A stretch of 64,000 nucleotides of DNA from Rubrivivax sp. (GCA_027485165.1 JAIXRN010000100.1:1-64000), one strand, 5' to 3'. Shown: positions 33,885 to 43,351, counted from the stretch's first letter. Notes: generated from the sequence alone by a model not told the origin. A program made the numbers and translations.

Positions 33885-35150
33885 TCAGGCGCGCAGCAGC
33901 TTGCCGGCCTGCGCCCAGGCCGCAGGCGCCTGCGGGAAGACCTGGGCCAGGGCCGCGTCGCCCAGCCCCAGGTGACGCTGCAGCACCGGGGCCAGCACCT
34001 GCCGGAAGTCGGTGCACACGGCCAGGTCGCGGCCGTCGGCCAGGGCAGCCGTGTCCAGGCCCGGCCATTCGCCCAGCACCTGGCCGCCGGCCACCGGGCC
34101 GCCCAGCAGCCACATCACGTTGCCGCGGCCGTGATCGGTGCCGCCAGTGCCGTTCTGGCGCACGGTGCGGCCGAATTCGCTCTGCACCACGATGACGGTG
34201 TCGGCCAGCGCGTCGCCCAGGCCAGCGGCCAGCGCGGCCAGGCCTTCGCCCAGGGCCGCCAGCCGGTTGGCCAGCGCGCCCTGCGCGTTGCCCTGGTTGA
34301 CGTGGGTGTCCCAGCCGCCGACTGACGTGAAGGCCAGCTGGGTGCGGGCGTCCATGCGGATCAGCCGGCCCAGGCGGCGCGCGTCGGCGGCAAAGCTGCG
34401 CGCGCTGGGGGCGCCGGCGTCGGCGCTGGGGTCCATCGCCCGGGGTTCGCGGTCGGCGGCGGCCATGCTGCGCGCCATCTCGCTGCGGCCTTCGGTGGTC
34501 TCGCGCAGTGTCGCGTTCAGCACCGGGTCGTTGGCGTACAGCCGGGCCAGCCCGGCCTGCAGGCTGGCGTTGTCGATGGCCCGGCGGGCCGTGGCATTCG
34601 GCCCCAGGCCCAGCTGGGCCACCGGCAGGGCGCCGCTGAAGATGCGCGGTGCGGTGTTGCCCAGGTGGATGGCGCGGGTGGGGGCCGGCGTGCCGGGCAG
34701 GCTGCCCAGCAGGCGGTTCATCCAGCCGTCAGGCGTGGACTTGCGGCCGGGCGTGCCGCTTTCCAGGTAGTCCTGCGCGTCGAAGTGCGAACGCGTAGGG
34801 TCGGGCGAACCGCTGGCGTGCACGAAGGCCAGCGTGCCGCTGTCCCAATGCTGTTTCAGCGGCAGCAGGGCCGGGTGCAGGCCGAACAGCGGGGTCAAGG
34901 GGATGAGCCCCGCTTCTGCGCCCGGGGCGGCGAGTGCGATGTCCGGGCGCTGGGCGGCGTAGTCGCGTTCGCCATAGGGCGCCACGACGGACAAGCCGTC
35001 GACCGCGCCGCGCAGCATCACCACGACCAGGCGGCGCGGCCGGCTGTCCTGTGCCCAAGCGGGCAAGGGGTGCACGATGGGCAAGAGGGGCAGGCCGGCC
35101 AGCGTGCTGGCCCCCAGCTGCAGCAGATGGCGTCTTTGCATGGTCTTCAC
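33885..35150 (-). CDS. DUF1501-family exported protein
   Basis: A 421-residue secreted protein. The N-terminus MQRRHLLQLGASTLAG has a twin-arginine-like motif, so Tat export is plausible. Family landmarks are LVVVMLRGAVDGLSVVAPYGERDY, GGWDTHVNQGN and VQSEFGRTVRQNGTGGTDHGRGNVMWLLG, resembling the alkaline-phosphatase/sulfatase-like metal fold. The GTG start at 35150 overlaps the stop of the DUF1800 gene (GTGA). These two families are almost always paired; the joint role is unknown. Intact and of normal length. Confidence 0.88.
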   Translation of the reverse strand: MKTMQRRHLLQLGASTLAGLPLLPIVHPLPAWAQDSRPRRLVVVMLRGAVDGLSVVAPYGERDYAAQRPDIALAAPGAEAGLIPLTPLFGLHPALLPLKQHWDSGTLAFVHASGSPDPTRSHFDAQDYLESGTPGRKSTPDGWMNRLLGSLPGTPAPTRAIHLGNTAPRIFSGALPVAQLGLGPNATARRAIDNASLQAGLARLYANDPVLNATLRETTEGRSEMARSMAAADREPRAMDPSADAGAPSARSFAADARRLGRLIRMDARTQLAFTSVGGWDTHVNQGNAQGALANRLAALGEGLAALAAGLGDALADTVIVVQSEFGRTVRQNGTGGTDHGRGNVMWLLGGPVAGGQVLGEWPGLDTAALADGRDLAVCTDFRQVLAPVLQRHLGLGDAALAQVFPQAPAAWAQAGKLLRA

Positions 35151-36721
35151 CGCTTCATGAAATCGGGGCTGGCCAGCAGCAGGGCGGCCAGTTGTTGGCT
35201 GGGCGCCTCGAGGCCCAGGGTGCGGCGCGTGGCGTCGCTGACACCCGCGCCCAGGGTGGACAGCAGGGCCTGCACGTCGACCGGGTGGCGGCGGCTCAGG
35301 GTGCTGGCCCATTGCACGCGTTGCGTCAGGGCTTCGGGGCTGCGCCAGGGGCCAGCCGTGATGGCGTAGCCGTCCGGCGTGGCGGCGCCGTACAGCGGCT
35401 GGCCAGCCTGGGCCAGCGCGCCCAGCAGCGGCGCGGCTTCGCCCAGGGGCGCGTCGACGGCGCGCAGGCTGGACAGCAGGTACTGGTACGGCGTCTTGAA
35501 CTTGGCGCCCACCGTTTCGCGCTGCCAGAACTCCGGCGACTTGACCAGGGTGTGCGTCAAGGCCTTCAGGTCGCCGCCGCTGGCCAGGAAGTTGTCGGCC
35601 AGGCGTGCCACCAGGGTGGCTGGCGGCTCGTCAGCCACGAAGGCCTGGGCCAGCCGCGTGGCGATGCGGCGGGCTGTGGCCGGGTGGGCGGCCAGCACGT
35701 CCAGGGCCTGTTCGCCTTCGGCCTGGCCACTGCCTGCCACAGGCCGGCCCAGCCAGGTCTTGTCGCCGAAATCGTGCTTGCCGGGGTCGAACAGGAACAG
35801 GTCGCCGCCTGCGCCGGCGAAGGCGCGGCGGGGGTCGATACCCCAGCCCGTGAACATGCGGGCCAGCTCGGTGACGTCGCGCTGGTTGTAGCCCCCGCCC
35901 ACGCCCAGGGTATGCAGTTCCATCAGTTCGCGGGCGTAGTTTTCGTTCAGCCCGCTGGGCGCCCGCGCCTGCAGCGCGGGCTGGCTGGCCAGCAAGCGGC
36001 GCGCCGCGCGCGGGGGTTCGTAGCCGGCCACCACGCTGCGTTCGTTGTCCAGGTAGTGCAGCATGGCCGGGTGTCGGGCGGTGGCGCCCAGCATGTCGCG
36101 AAAGCGCCCGAAGACGTGGGGTCGGATCGCCCGCGCTTCGTAGTCGGCCACCAGCACACTGACCGGGCCCTTGCCGGCGAAGACATTGAAGTGGTTGAAC
36201 CAGAAATCGACCAGCAGCTCTTCCAGCTGTGCCGGGCTGTGCAGCGCCCGCGCCAGGCGTGCGGTGGCGGCCTGCATGACCAGCGGCCGCAGCGCGTCGC
36301 GCACCTTGGCGGCGGCGTCGGCATCTGCAGCACCGCCGCTGGCAGCGGCGAGCCGCGCTTCCCGGGCGGCGCGCTGGGCCTGGCGCCAGCGGCCCAGCAG
36401 TTCGGCCTGGTCCAGGCGCAGCAGGTCCAGGCCGGCCAGGCGGTCGGTCAGCGCTGCGGGCATCGCCAGGCTGCGCGGTGCCAGCTGTTCGGCCAAAAAG
36501 CGGTCCAGCCAGGGCCCGGCGCCCTGCTGGGCGATGGCCGCCGCATCGGCCGGGCGCGGCCCGTAGGCCAGGCGGTTCAGGGCATGGGCGGCGCGTTCAT
36601 CGGGCGTGAGCGCTTCGCTGCGGCTGGCCCGGGCTTGGCGCGGAAAAGCCAGGCCCGTGGACAGGGCAGCGAAGGCGCCCCAGCTGCCCAGGGTGGCAAG
36701 ACAACGACGGCGTGAATGCAT
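35147..36721 (-). CDS. DUF1800-family exported protein
   Basis: A 524-residue secreted protein. The N-terminus MHSRRRCLATLGSWGAF carries arginines before a hydrophobic stretch, consistent with Tat export. Typical landmarks include ALNRLAYGPRPAD, LVDFWFNHFNVFAGKG, LHYLDNERS, LNENYARELMELHTLGVGGGYNQRDVTELARMFTGW and FVADEPPATLVARLA. It is translated together with the following DUF1501 gene. Function unknown; a wall or polymer related role has been suggested for the pair elsewhere but is not shown here. ATG 36721 chosen. Confidence 0.88.
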   Translation of the reverse strand: MHSRRRCLATLGSWGAFAALSTGLAFPRQARASRSEALTPDERAAHALNRLAYGPRPADAAAIAQQGAGPWLDRFLAEQLAPRSLAMPAALTDRLAGLDLLRLDQAELLGRWRQAQRAAREARLAAASGGAADADAAAKVRDALRPLVMQAATARLARALHSPAQLEELLVDFWFNHFNVFAGKGPVSVLVADYEARAIRPHVFGRFRDMLGATARHPAMLHYLDNERSVVAGYEPPRAARRLLASQPALQARAPSGLNENYARELMELHTLGVGGGYNQRDVTELARMFTGWGIDPRRAFAGAGGDLFLFDPGKHDFGDKTWLGRPVAGSGQAEGEQALDVLAAHPATARRIATRLAQAFVADEPPATLVARLADNFLASGGDLKALTHTLVKSPEFWQRETVGAKFKTPYQYLLSSLRAVDAPLGEAAPLLGALAQAGQPLYGAATPDGYAITAGPWRSPEALTQRVQWASTLSRRHPVDVQALLSTLGAGVSDATRRTLGLEAPSQQLAALLLASPDFMKR

Positions 36722-36949
36722 GCGGAACTCTTCGGCGGGCCTGAAGATGCCCCCGATGGCCGTGAGCATGCCGCAGCTGCTGTGCGCTGCGGTGCCCGGC
36801 GCGCAAAGAAGTGTTGCGCCAGGCGACCGGCAGGCTGCAGGGCCCGACGCAGGGCCTGCAGGGGCTTGCTGCAGCGCCACCGCCAGCCGCCGTGACGTCA
36901 GCCTCAGCGCCATGTTGCCATCCAGCAATTGCCGAAGGCCACAACACAA

Positions 36950-36967
36950 CCATACACTTGTGCATGG
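36950..36967. promoter_or_regulatory. Near-perfect palindrome over the LysR start codon
   Basis: CCATACAC-TT-GTGCATGG at 36950-36967: the 8-bp arms match except at one position. It covers the ATG of the LysR gene (36964), so a bound factor would block its own translation start or transcription. Autoregulation is inferred. The spacer to the divergent DUF1800 gene holds no other clear site. Confidence 0.5.
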
Positions 36968-37887
36968 CGCACCCTCTGGACCGTTTCGACTGGGCGCTGG
37001 TGCGCAGCTTCCTGGCGGTGCTGGACGCCGGCAGCCTGATGGGCGCCGCCCGCCAGACCGGCGCGCAGCAGCCCACCCTGAGCCGGCATGTGGCCGAACT
37101 GGAAGCGCAGCTGGGCACGCCGCTGTTTGAACGCACCGGCCGTGGCGTGACGCCCACCGCGGCGGCGCTGGCCATCGTCGACGCTGCGCGCCAGATGCAG
37201 CAGGGCGCTGCGGCGCTGTCGCGCGTGCTGGCCGGCCAGCGCGAGATGACGACCGGCACGGTGCGCATCACCACCAGCATGGTGGCCGCCACCTACCTGC
37301 TGCCGCCGCTGCTGGCGGCCCTGCACGCTGAAGAGCCGGGCATCCAGCTGGAACTGTGCGCCAGCAATGGCCTGTCGAACCTGCTGCGCCGCGACGCCGA
37401 CATCGCCGTGCGCATGGTGCGGCCGGTGCAGACGTCGCTGGTAGCGCGCAAGCTGGTCAGTGTGGGCATTGGCGTCTATGCCCATGAACGCTACCTGCAG
37501 CGCGCCGGCACGCCGCGGTCACCGCAGGACCTGGCCGGCCACACCCTGATCGGCTATGCCGACGACGACACCATCGAGAAGGGCTTCGCGGCCATGGGCA
37601 TGCCGCTGCAGCGGCATGACTTTGCGCTTCGCACCGACGACCAGGTGGCTTACGGCCGCCTGGTGGCCGAAGGCGCAGGCATCGGCTTCGTGGCGCACTA
37701 CAGCGCCCGCCACTGGCCGGGGGTGCGTCGGGTGGTCCCGATGCTGCCGATCCCGCCGCTGCCCTGCTGGCTGGCCGTGCACCGCGAGATCAAGTCCAGC
37801 AAGCTGGTGCGTCGGGTCTATGACTTCCTGGCGCGCACCGTGCCGGGCGTGCTGGAAGCTGCCGAGGCCACCACCGGCAGGCCGTGA
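36964..37887 (+). CDS. LysR-family transcriptional regulator
   Basis: A 307-residue regulator. The helix-turn-helix is at about residues 18-45 (FLAVLDAGSLMGAARQTGAQQPTLSRHVAELEAQLGTPLFER in two parts), and the remainder is the substrate-binding-like effector domain with GTVRITTSMVAATYLLPPLLAAL. Divergent from the DUF1800/DUF1501 pair and convergent with the GNAT gene. The target could be the divergent genes, but the intergenic site is a single palindrome at its own start. Effector unknown. Intact, with standard length. Confidence 0.9.
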   Translation: MAHPLDRFDWALVRSFLAVLDAGSLMGAARQTGAQQPTLSRHVAELEAQLGTPLFERTGRGVTPTAAALAIVDAARQMQQGAAALSRVLAGQREMTTGTVRITTSMVAATYLLPPLLAALHAEEPGIQLELCASNGLSNLLRRDADIAVRMVRPVQTSLVARKLVSVGIGVYAHERYLQRAGTPRSPQDLAGHTLIGYADDDTIEKGFAAMGMPLQRHDFALRTDDQVAYGRLVAEGAGIGFVAHYSARHWPGVRRVVPMLPIPPLPCWLAVHREIKSSKLVRRVYDFLARTVPGVLEAAEATTGRP

Positions 37888-37934
37888 AGCGCTGGCGCCC
37901 GTCGGGGGGCGGCGCAGGTATCGGGTGTCGGGCA

Positions 37935-38468
37935 TCAGCTGCCTGCCGGCGGCGGCAGGGTCTTGGCATAGACGCGGTTTTCGTGCGATTCGCCTTCGAA
38001 AACGAAGAAGGTCTGCCCGTGGTCGCGGTAGCCCCTGCGGCCATAAAAGGCCAGCGCGCGGTGGTTGTGCACCCAGGGTGTCAGCCACAGCAGGCCGGCA
38101 CCGGCGGCGCTGGCCTGGGCTTCGGCCTGGGCCAGCAGCTGGGTGCCCACCTGGCAGCCGGTGAAGGCTTCCTGCACGTACAGCCGCAGCAGTTCGGCCG
38201 CCGTTTTGCCTGAAGCAGCCGCCGGCGCCAGGTCATGGCCCTGACCCAGCACCACGTGGGCGAAGCCGACCAGATGCCCCGCCACTTCGGCCACGCAAAG
38301 CTGCACGGCTTCGTTGGCCAGCGCCTGCTGGAAGCGGCCCTGGGAGTATTCGGACAGTACCTCGCGCGCCAGCGCCGGGCGGATGCCCTGGGTGGCGTAA
38401 GTGTCCAGGAACACCTGCATGGCCAGGACCGACAAGCACAGCGCGTCGTCGGCATGCCCCCGGCGCAA
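37935..38468 (-). CDS. GNAT-family N-acetyltransferase
   Basis: A 177-residue acetyl-CoA-dependent transferase. The CoA-binding A motif reads LRLYVQEAFTGCQVGTQLL, preceded by the strand VAEVAGHLVGFAHVVLG and followed by the B motif LWLTPWVHNHRALAFYGRRGY. Substrate unknown. The start is weak: TTG 38468 is the first in-frame usual start after a stop-free GC-rich stretch; the first conserved residues, RRGHADDALCLSVLAMQ, begin there. Convergent with the LysR gene. Confidence 0.8.
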   Translation of the reverse strand: MRRGHADDALCLSVLAMQVFLDTYATQGIRPALAREVLSEYSQGRFQQALANEAVQLCVAEVAGHLVGFAHVVLGQGHDLAPAAASGKTAAELLRLYVQEAFTGCQVGTQLLAQAEAQASAAGAGLLWLTPWVHNHRALAFYGRRGYRDHGQTFFVFEGESHENRVYAKTLPPPAGS

Positions 38469-38539
38469 CAGCAGTCCGGATGGCGGGGCCTTGCGGGTCG
38501 CCGGCCGGGGGCTTGACAGGGATGATGTGGCCGCGGGCT

Positions 38540-39373
38540 CTACCAGAACAGCAGCGCCCGCAATTCGATGCTGTGTTCTGTCAGCGCCACCGCGCCCTGC
38601 GCGGCAGGGTGGCGAAACACGGCCTGGGCACCCACCTGTTCTGCACCCGCCGGGGCGCTGTCGTACAGCTTCACCAGGGTGGCTTCGTGTTCGCTTTGCT
38701 GTGGCAGCCAGTACCAGCGGTGGCGTGGGTTCGGTGCCAGGCAGCAGTGGCTGCTGGTCCAGGCGCCGGGGCCCACCGGGTCGCGCACGCGGTCGGACAG
38801 CTCGATGCTGCTGGCTTCACACACGGCCAGTGGCCAGTGCAGCACCGGTGCACCCAGGGGGCGCCAGAACTGCACCAGTGCGTGGCGCCGGGTCAGGCGC
38901 CAGGCAGCTTCTCCCGGCGGCAGCAGGCGCCGGACGAGCTGGTTTATCGCGGCGGGTTCACTGCGCAGCGCTGCGCTGCCGTCGCCCCAGGCCGGCCCCA
39001 GCAGGGCGTGTTCGCTGGTGTGCAGCCGGTGTTCGTAGACCAGCACGCGCTGGGCGTCGGTGGCAGCACTCAAGGCCGTTTCCACTTCGGGGTAGACGAC
39101 GGACGTCACAAGGCCTTCGTGGCGGTAGTCGGCCCCGTCCTGCAGCGTGGGGGCGTGAACGATGAACTCGAAGCCGCAGCTGTCGAGCCCGAAGCCCTGG
39201 TACAGGCGGCCGTTGCGCAGGGTCACGGGCTGCGTCGCGGGGCCCCTGCCCAGCGGGTGGCTGTAGCCCAGCTGCACCTTCAGGTGCGAAGGCAGTTCGG
39301 TGGCGGGCGCGCGCCAGGGGTCGGCCTGGGGCAACCGGTAGCGCGCCGGGGTGGCGGACTGGAGAGCGATCAT
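38540..39373 (-). CDS. CmcJ/AsaB-family oxidoreductase or methyltransferase-like protein
   Basis: A 277-residue protein resembling the CmcJ/NvfI/AsaB group of secondary-metabolism enzymes. Matching blocks: VLVYEHRLHTSE, VQFWRPLGAPVLHWPLAVCEASS, and HRWYWLPQQSEHEATLVKLYDSAP (shown in pieces), which correspond to the RW-Y-DEA-K-YDS blocks in that group. Start: AGGAGG lies six bases before the second ATG (39373), so the second of two tandem ATGs is chosen. No biosynthetic cluster surrounds it. Activity unknown; the assignment rests on recognised blocks and was not confirmed by search. Confidence 0.65.
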   Translation of the reverse strand: MIALQSATPARYRLPQADPWRAPATELPSHLKVQLGYSHPLGRGPATQPVTLRNGRLYQGFGLDSCGFEFIVHAPTLQDGADYRHEGLVTSVVYPEVETALSAATDAQRVLVYEHRLHTSEHALLGPAWGDGSAALRSEPAAINQLVRRLLPPGEAAWRLTRRHALVQFWRPLGAPVLHWPLAVCEASSIELSDRVRDPVGPGAWTSSHCCLAPNPRHRWYWLPQQSEHEATLVKLYDSAPAGAEQVGAQAVFRHPAAQGAVALTEHSIELRALLFW

Positions 39374-39692
39374 CATGGGCCTCCTGTTGGTGCAGCGCGT
39401 GTGTCTGCCGCGCGATGAAAGCAAGATGGTGACCAGCCACGGCAAGGGCCAGCCGTCCGCGGCGGCGACCGATGGCGTGTCGTGGTAACGGCCAGGATAG
39501 GTGGCTTCGGTCCCAATGCAAAGCCCTGTTTCAAGAACGCGGTCCCCTTGCGGGCCGGGCATTGCCAGGCGCGGGGCGCAGATGGATGATGGCGCGAAGG
39601 TCGGGCGCAGGCTTTGCTTGCCGGCCGGTAGGGCGCCGCCTGCAGCGCTGCCTGCACATCAGATCTCTCACCAGTGAACCTCAGGAGCGAGC
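39374..39692. other. Divergent intergenic region
   Basis: About 320 bp between the CmcJ-like gene and the first PEP-CTERM gene. Ribosome-binding sites lie at both ends: AGGAGG on the minus strand just above 39376 and CAGGAGCG on the plus strand just before 39693. No repeat, terminator or convincing promoter was found by eye; the CmcJ-like frame stays open across it but is not conserved-looking. Confidence 0.5.
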
Positions 39693-40811
39693 ATGAAAAT
39701 CTTCCACCACGTTGTCCTGGCCGGCGCCCTGCTGGCCGCGGGCGCCGCCCAGGCGCAGTTCTACAACCTCGCCGGCACGGGCGTGCAGGCCATCTACGGG
39801 CTCAGCGCCGACGGCACGCGGGCGGTGGGTTACGGCGGGTCGTCTTACTTCACCTGGCAGCTGGGGCTGGGGCCGACGAACATCGGCGGCGCCTTCAGCA
39901 GTGGCTCGCCGCGCATCAGCGACAACGGCAGCACGGCCCTGATCAACGCCGTCAACAGCAGCACCGGCTTGGTCGAGATGGCCCGCTACGACTGGGCCAG
40001 CGGCACCACCACCCCACTGGGTTCACTGGGCAGTTCGTCCGGATCCGAGGCGTCTTCCGGCTGGGGCCTGTCGGGTGATGGCCGGGTGGCCGTGGGCTTG
40101 GGCTGGGTCACCGCGGGGCGGGCCGAGGCCATGGTCGTCAATGGCAGCAGCGTGTCCAGCCTGGGCACTTCCGTGACCGGGCGCAGCTCACGGGCCAACA
40201 ACGCCGACTTCGACGGCAACGTCATCGTCGGCTGGCAGGACAGCAGCACCGGTTTCCGCCAGGGCGCGATCTGGCGCAACGGGGTGCAAACGCTCATCAC
40301 CGACAGCGCCGGCAACCCGATGAGCGAGCTCAGCGACGTGTCCAGTGACGGCAGCTGGGCGGTGGGTGTGGGGCCGGCCAGCAACGGCTTCGTGGCCTAC
40401 CGCTGGAGCCAAGCCACCGGCGTGCAGACGCTGGGCCCAAACCTGCTGCCCGGCGACCGTTCGGGCGCCAGCGGCATCAGTGCCGATGGCAGCGTCATCG
40501 TCGGTTTTTCGCGCCCGCTGGGGCCAGCGGCTTTCGGGCGCGGCTTCATCTGGACCGAAGCCACCGGCATGCTGAACCTGAATGCTGTCGCCGCCGCGCA
40601 GGGCATCAACACCGGAGGCGTCACGATGGCCTTGCCACTGGCGATTTCTGCAGACGGCCTGACGATCGCGGGCCTGACCAACCAGAACGCAGGCTTCGTG
40701 CTGCGGCTGACCAGCCCCGTGCCCGAACCCGCCACTGCCGCCAGCCTGGCGCTGGGCCTGGCACTGCTGGCGGCATCCCTTCGTAACCGGTCTAGGCGGC
40801 GGCCAGGCTGA
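39693..40811 (+). CDS. PEP-CTERM protein with HAF-type beta-propeller repeats
   Basis: A 372-residue secreted protein. The signal peptide is at residues 1-22 (FHHVVLAGALLAAGAAQAQ). Repeats with the patterns YGLSADGTRAVGYG, WGLSGDGRVAVGLG, SDVSSDGSWAVGVG and SGISADGSVIVGFS are spaced like an extracellular HAF/WD-like propeller. A PEP-CTERM sorting signal begins at residue 343: VPEPATAAS, a hydrophobic helix, then an arginine cluster NRSRRR. Such signals are cleaved by an exosortase, which must be encoded elsewhere. AGGAGCG gives a good ribosome-binding site. Its end overlaps the convergent diguanylate cyclase gene by 20 bp. Confidence 0.87.
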   Translation: MKIFHHVVLAGALLAAGAAQAQFYNLAGTGVQAIYGLSADGTRAVGYGGSSYFTWQLGLGPTNIGGAFSSGSPRISDNGSTALINAVNSSTGLVEMARYDWASGTTTPLGSLGSSSGSEASSGWGLSGDGRVAVGLGWVTAGRAEAMVVNGSSVSSLGTSVTGRSSRANNADFDGNVIVGWQDSSTGFRQGAIWRNGVQTLITDSAGNPMSELSDVSSDGSWAVGVGPASNGFVAYRWSQATGVQTLGPNLLPGDRSGASGISADGSVIVGFSRPLGPAAFGRGFIWTEATGMLNLNAVAAAQGINTGGVTMALPLAISADGLTIAGLTNQNAGFVLRLTSPVPEPATAASLALGLALLAASLRNRSRRRPG

Positions 40812-41841
40812 CGCGGTTGCGGCCGGCGCGCTTGCTGGCGTAAAGCGCGCGGTCGGCTTGGGCCGTGGCCGGCTGCAGGTCTGCGTCTGCGCCTACCGGG
40901 GCCACACCCAGCGAGACCGTGATCGACAGGGTCTGCCCGTCGAGCATGACGGGCAAAGCCGCCACAGCCTGCCGCAGCCTTTCGGCCAAGGCCGCTGCAG
41001 CTGCTGGCGCGGTGGCGGGCAGCAGCGCCAGGAATTCCTCGCCGCCCCAACGCGCCAGCACGTCACCCTGGCGCAGGCCCTGGCGCAACGCCTGGGCCAC
41101 GCGCACCAGTACCTGGTCACCGGCAGCGTGGCCGAAGCTGTCGTTGATGCGCTTGAAGTGGTCGATGTCGACCAGCACCAGACAGGCTTCGCTGCCGTTG
41201 CGGTGCTGGCGGGCCAGTTCGCTCTGGGCCAGGGCCTGGAACTGGTTGCGGTTGACCAGGCCGGTCAGTGCGTCGGTGGTGGCAGCGGCGAACAGCCGGC
41301 GCTCGGCCTTCAAGACCGTGCTGCGGTAGTACGAGGCCATGGCATAGAACAGCACGAAGATGAGCACGCTGTTGACGGCCTGCACCAGCTGCAGCGCCCC
41401 AGGCTGCAGGGGGCTCAGCGGCCCCAGGTTCGCACAAGCCGTTTCCAGGGCCAGGTAGAACACCAGCAGTACCGCCACCATCGGCGCGGCCCAGCGCCGC
41501 GGCGAGCCCACCACGATGGCGGGGATGAACATCAGCAGGAACAGGTGGAAGCCGCTGTCCCAGCCGATCAGCATCGACGCCAGCGCCGAGTGCACCAGCA
41601 CTTCCAGCCAGATCAGCGCCACCGCCGGCCAGTTGCGCCGCCGCTTCAGCAGCGCATAGGCCCCTGCGTACAGGCCCACGCTGAAGACGTTCAGCCACGA
41701 CAGGAAGGGCGAGTCGAGGAAGGCGAACAAGGCCACGCCAATCGCGTCGATGACGGCGGCGCTGACCACGATGCGACGCATCATGGCCCAGTAGGCAGCC
41801 CCCGCGGTCCTGGGCTGGTCCACGGCGCCGGGCTTGACCAT
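40792..41841 (-). CDS. Membrane-bound diguanylate cyclase
   Basis: A 349-residue enzyme that makes cyclic di-GMP from GTP. Residues about 22-180 contain five to six membrane helices, and the C-terminal GGDEF domain runs from about 185 to 345. The active-site loop is GGEEF at 266-270, so it should be active. The inhibitory I-site RxxD is RQGD at 257-260, five residues earlier, so product feedback control is likely. ATG 41841 is chosen. It sits next to a PEP-CTERM protein, which hints at matrix or surface control, an inference. Confidence 0.9.
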   Translation of the reverse strand: MVKPGAVDQPRTAGAAYWAMMRRIVVSAAVIDAIGVALFAFLDSPFLSWLNVFSVGLYAGAYALLKRRRNWPAVALIWLEVLVHSALASMLIGWDSGFHLFLLMFIPAIVVGSPRRWAAPMVAVLLVFYLALETACANLGPLSPLQPGALQLVQAVNSVLIFVLFYAMASYYRSTVLKAERRLFAAATTDALTGLVNRNQFQALAQSELARQHRNGSEACLVLVDIDHFKRINDSFGHAAGDQVLVRVAQALRQGLRQGDVLARWGGEEFLALLPATAPAAAAALAERLRQAVAALPVMLDGQTLSITVSLGVAPVGADADLQPATAQADRALYASKRAGRNRVSLAAA

Positions 41842-41914
41842 GCTGTATTTTCGTTCATTGCGCGGGCTACTTGAGCGGGCTCGGCCACCGGTCGTCTGCG
41901 GCGATGATGCATGC

Positions 41915-43339
41915 ATGCCCGCGGCGAAGCCCCCCACCCACCAGCAGCCCGTGGCTCCGCCATTGCCGGCCGCGGCCGCACAGCCCGCCAGCGGCGGGCC
42001 GCACCGGCACCTGGGCGTGCGCCACGCCATGGCCGTGTGCGTGGGCATGGTCATTGGCGCGGGTATCTTCAAGACATCGCCCATGGTCGCCGCCAGCCTG
42101 GGCAGCGACCTGGCGCTGTACGCGGCCTGGGCGCTGGGCGGGCTGCTGTCCTTCATCGGCGCGCTGTGCTACGCCGAAATGGCCGCGGCGTTTCCTGATG
42201 CCGGTGGCGACTACCACTTCCTGCGCCGCGCCTTCGGCCTGCGCTTTGGCTTTCTGTTCGCCTGGTCGCGCTTTGCGGTCATCCACACCGGGTCGGTGGC
42301 GCTGCTGGCCTATGTGTTTGGCGACTACCTGGCGCAGGTGCTGCCGCTCACCGCGCTGCTGGGCGAAGCCGCCGGCCCGGTGTATGCCGCTGCCATCGTG
42401 CTGCTGCTGACGCTGCTGAACCTGGCCGGCGTGAGCGTGGGCATGCGCACCCAGCTGGGCCTGACGCTGCTGGTGCTGCTGGGCCTGCTGGCGGTGGGCG
42501 CCGCCGGCGGCTGGCTGCAGGCCCAGGGCCAGCCGCCGGCCACGCCGCTGGCGGTGGCCGACCCGCTGCGCCGCGACTGGGGCACAGCGCTGATCTTCGT
42601 CTTTCTGGCCTACGGCGGCTGGAGCGACGCCGCCACGCTGTCGACCGAGATGCGCGACGAACGCCGGGGCATCGCGCGCGCGCTGCTGGCCGGGCTGCTG
42701 CTGATCACGGCCTTGTATCTGCTGGCCAACTGGGCCTACCTGCAAGGCCTGGGGCTGGACGGCCTGGCCCGCAGCGCGGCCCCTGCGGCCGATCTGGCGC
42801 GGCTGGCTTTCGGGCCCGCTGGGGCCTGGGCGATGGTGTTCATCGTCACGCTGACGGCAATCTCGACCATCAACGCCATCCTGATCGCTGGCGCCCGCAC
42901 CACCTACGCCGCAGTGCGCGATCTGGGCCAGGCCGCGCCGCAGCTGGCCGCGCTGGGGCGCTGGCACCCGCAGCGCGGCATCCCGTCCAGGGCGGTGCTG
43001 GCCATGGGCGCCGTGTCGCTGGCGCTGGTGGCGCTGGGCGCGTTCACGCGCAGCGGTTTCGCCACCCTGGTGGACTACCTGTCGCCGGTCTACTGGGCCT
43101 TCCTGGCTGCCAGCGGGCTGGCTTTGGTGGTGCTGCGGCGGCGCTTTCCGCTGCAGCCGCGCCCCTTCCGCGTGCCGCTGTACCCGCTGCTGCCACTGCT
43201 GTTCTGCGCCTGCAGCCTGGGGCTGCTGTGGGCCAGCCTGGCCTACGTGAAGCTGGGCGCCATCGTGGGCCTGGGCGTGCTGGCCCTGGGCGCTGTGCTG
43301 CTGTGGCCGTTGACGCGGGCCGACCGGCCCCTGCGTTAG
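41915..43339 (+). CDS. APC-family amino acid permease
   Basis: A 474-residue permease with about twelve membrane helices after a proline/alanine-rich cytoplasmic lead of 30 residues. The APC substrate-site opening GMVIGAGIFKTSPMVAASLGS follows, then ALCYAEMAAAFPDAGGDYHFL and FVFLAYGGWSDAATLSTEMRDERRGIARALL, which resembles the LAT-like and basic amino acid/antiporter group. Substrate not determined. Divergent from the diguanylate cyclase (73 bp), convergent with the amidase. Confidence 0.88.
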   Translation: MPAAKPPTHQQPVAPPLPAAAAQPASGGPHRHLGVRHAMAVCVGMVIGAGIFKTSPMVAASLGSDLALYAAWALGGLLSFIGALCYAEMAAAFPDAGGDYHFLRRAFGLRFGFLFAWSRFAVIHTGSVALLAYVFGDYLAQVLPLTALLGEAAGPVYAAAIVLLLTLLNLAGVSVGMRTQLGLTLLVLLGLLAVGAAGGWLQAQGQPPATPLAVADPLRRDWGTALIFVFLAYGGWSDAATLSTEMRDERRGIARALLAGLLLITALYLLANWAYLQGLGLDGLARSAAPAADLARLAFGPAGAWAMVFIVTLTAISTINAILIAGARTTYAAVRDLGQAAPQLAALGRWHPQRGIPSRAVLAMGAVSLALVALGAFTRSGFATLVDYLSPVYWAFLAASGLALVVLRRRFPLQPRPFRVPLYPLLPLLFCACSLGLLWASLAYVKLGAIVGLGVLALGAVLLWPLTRADRPLR

Positions 43340-43351
43340 GGCTGCGTTCGC

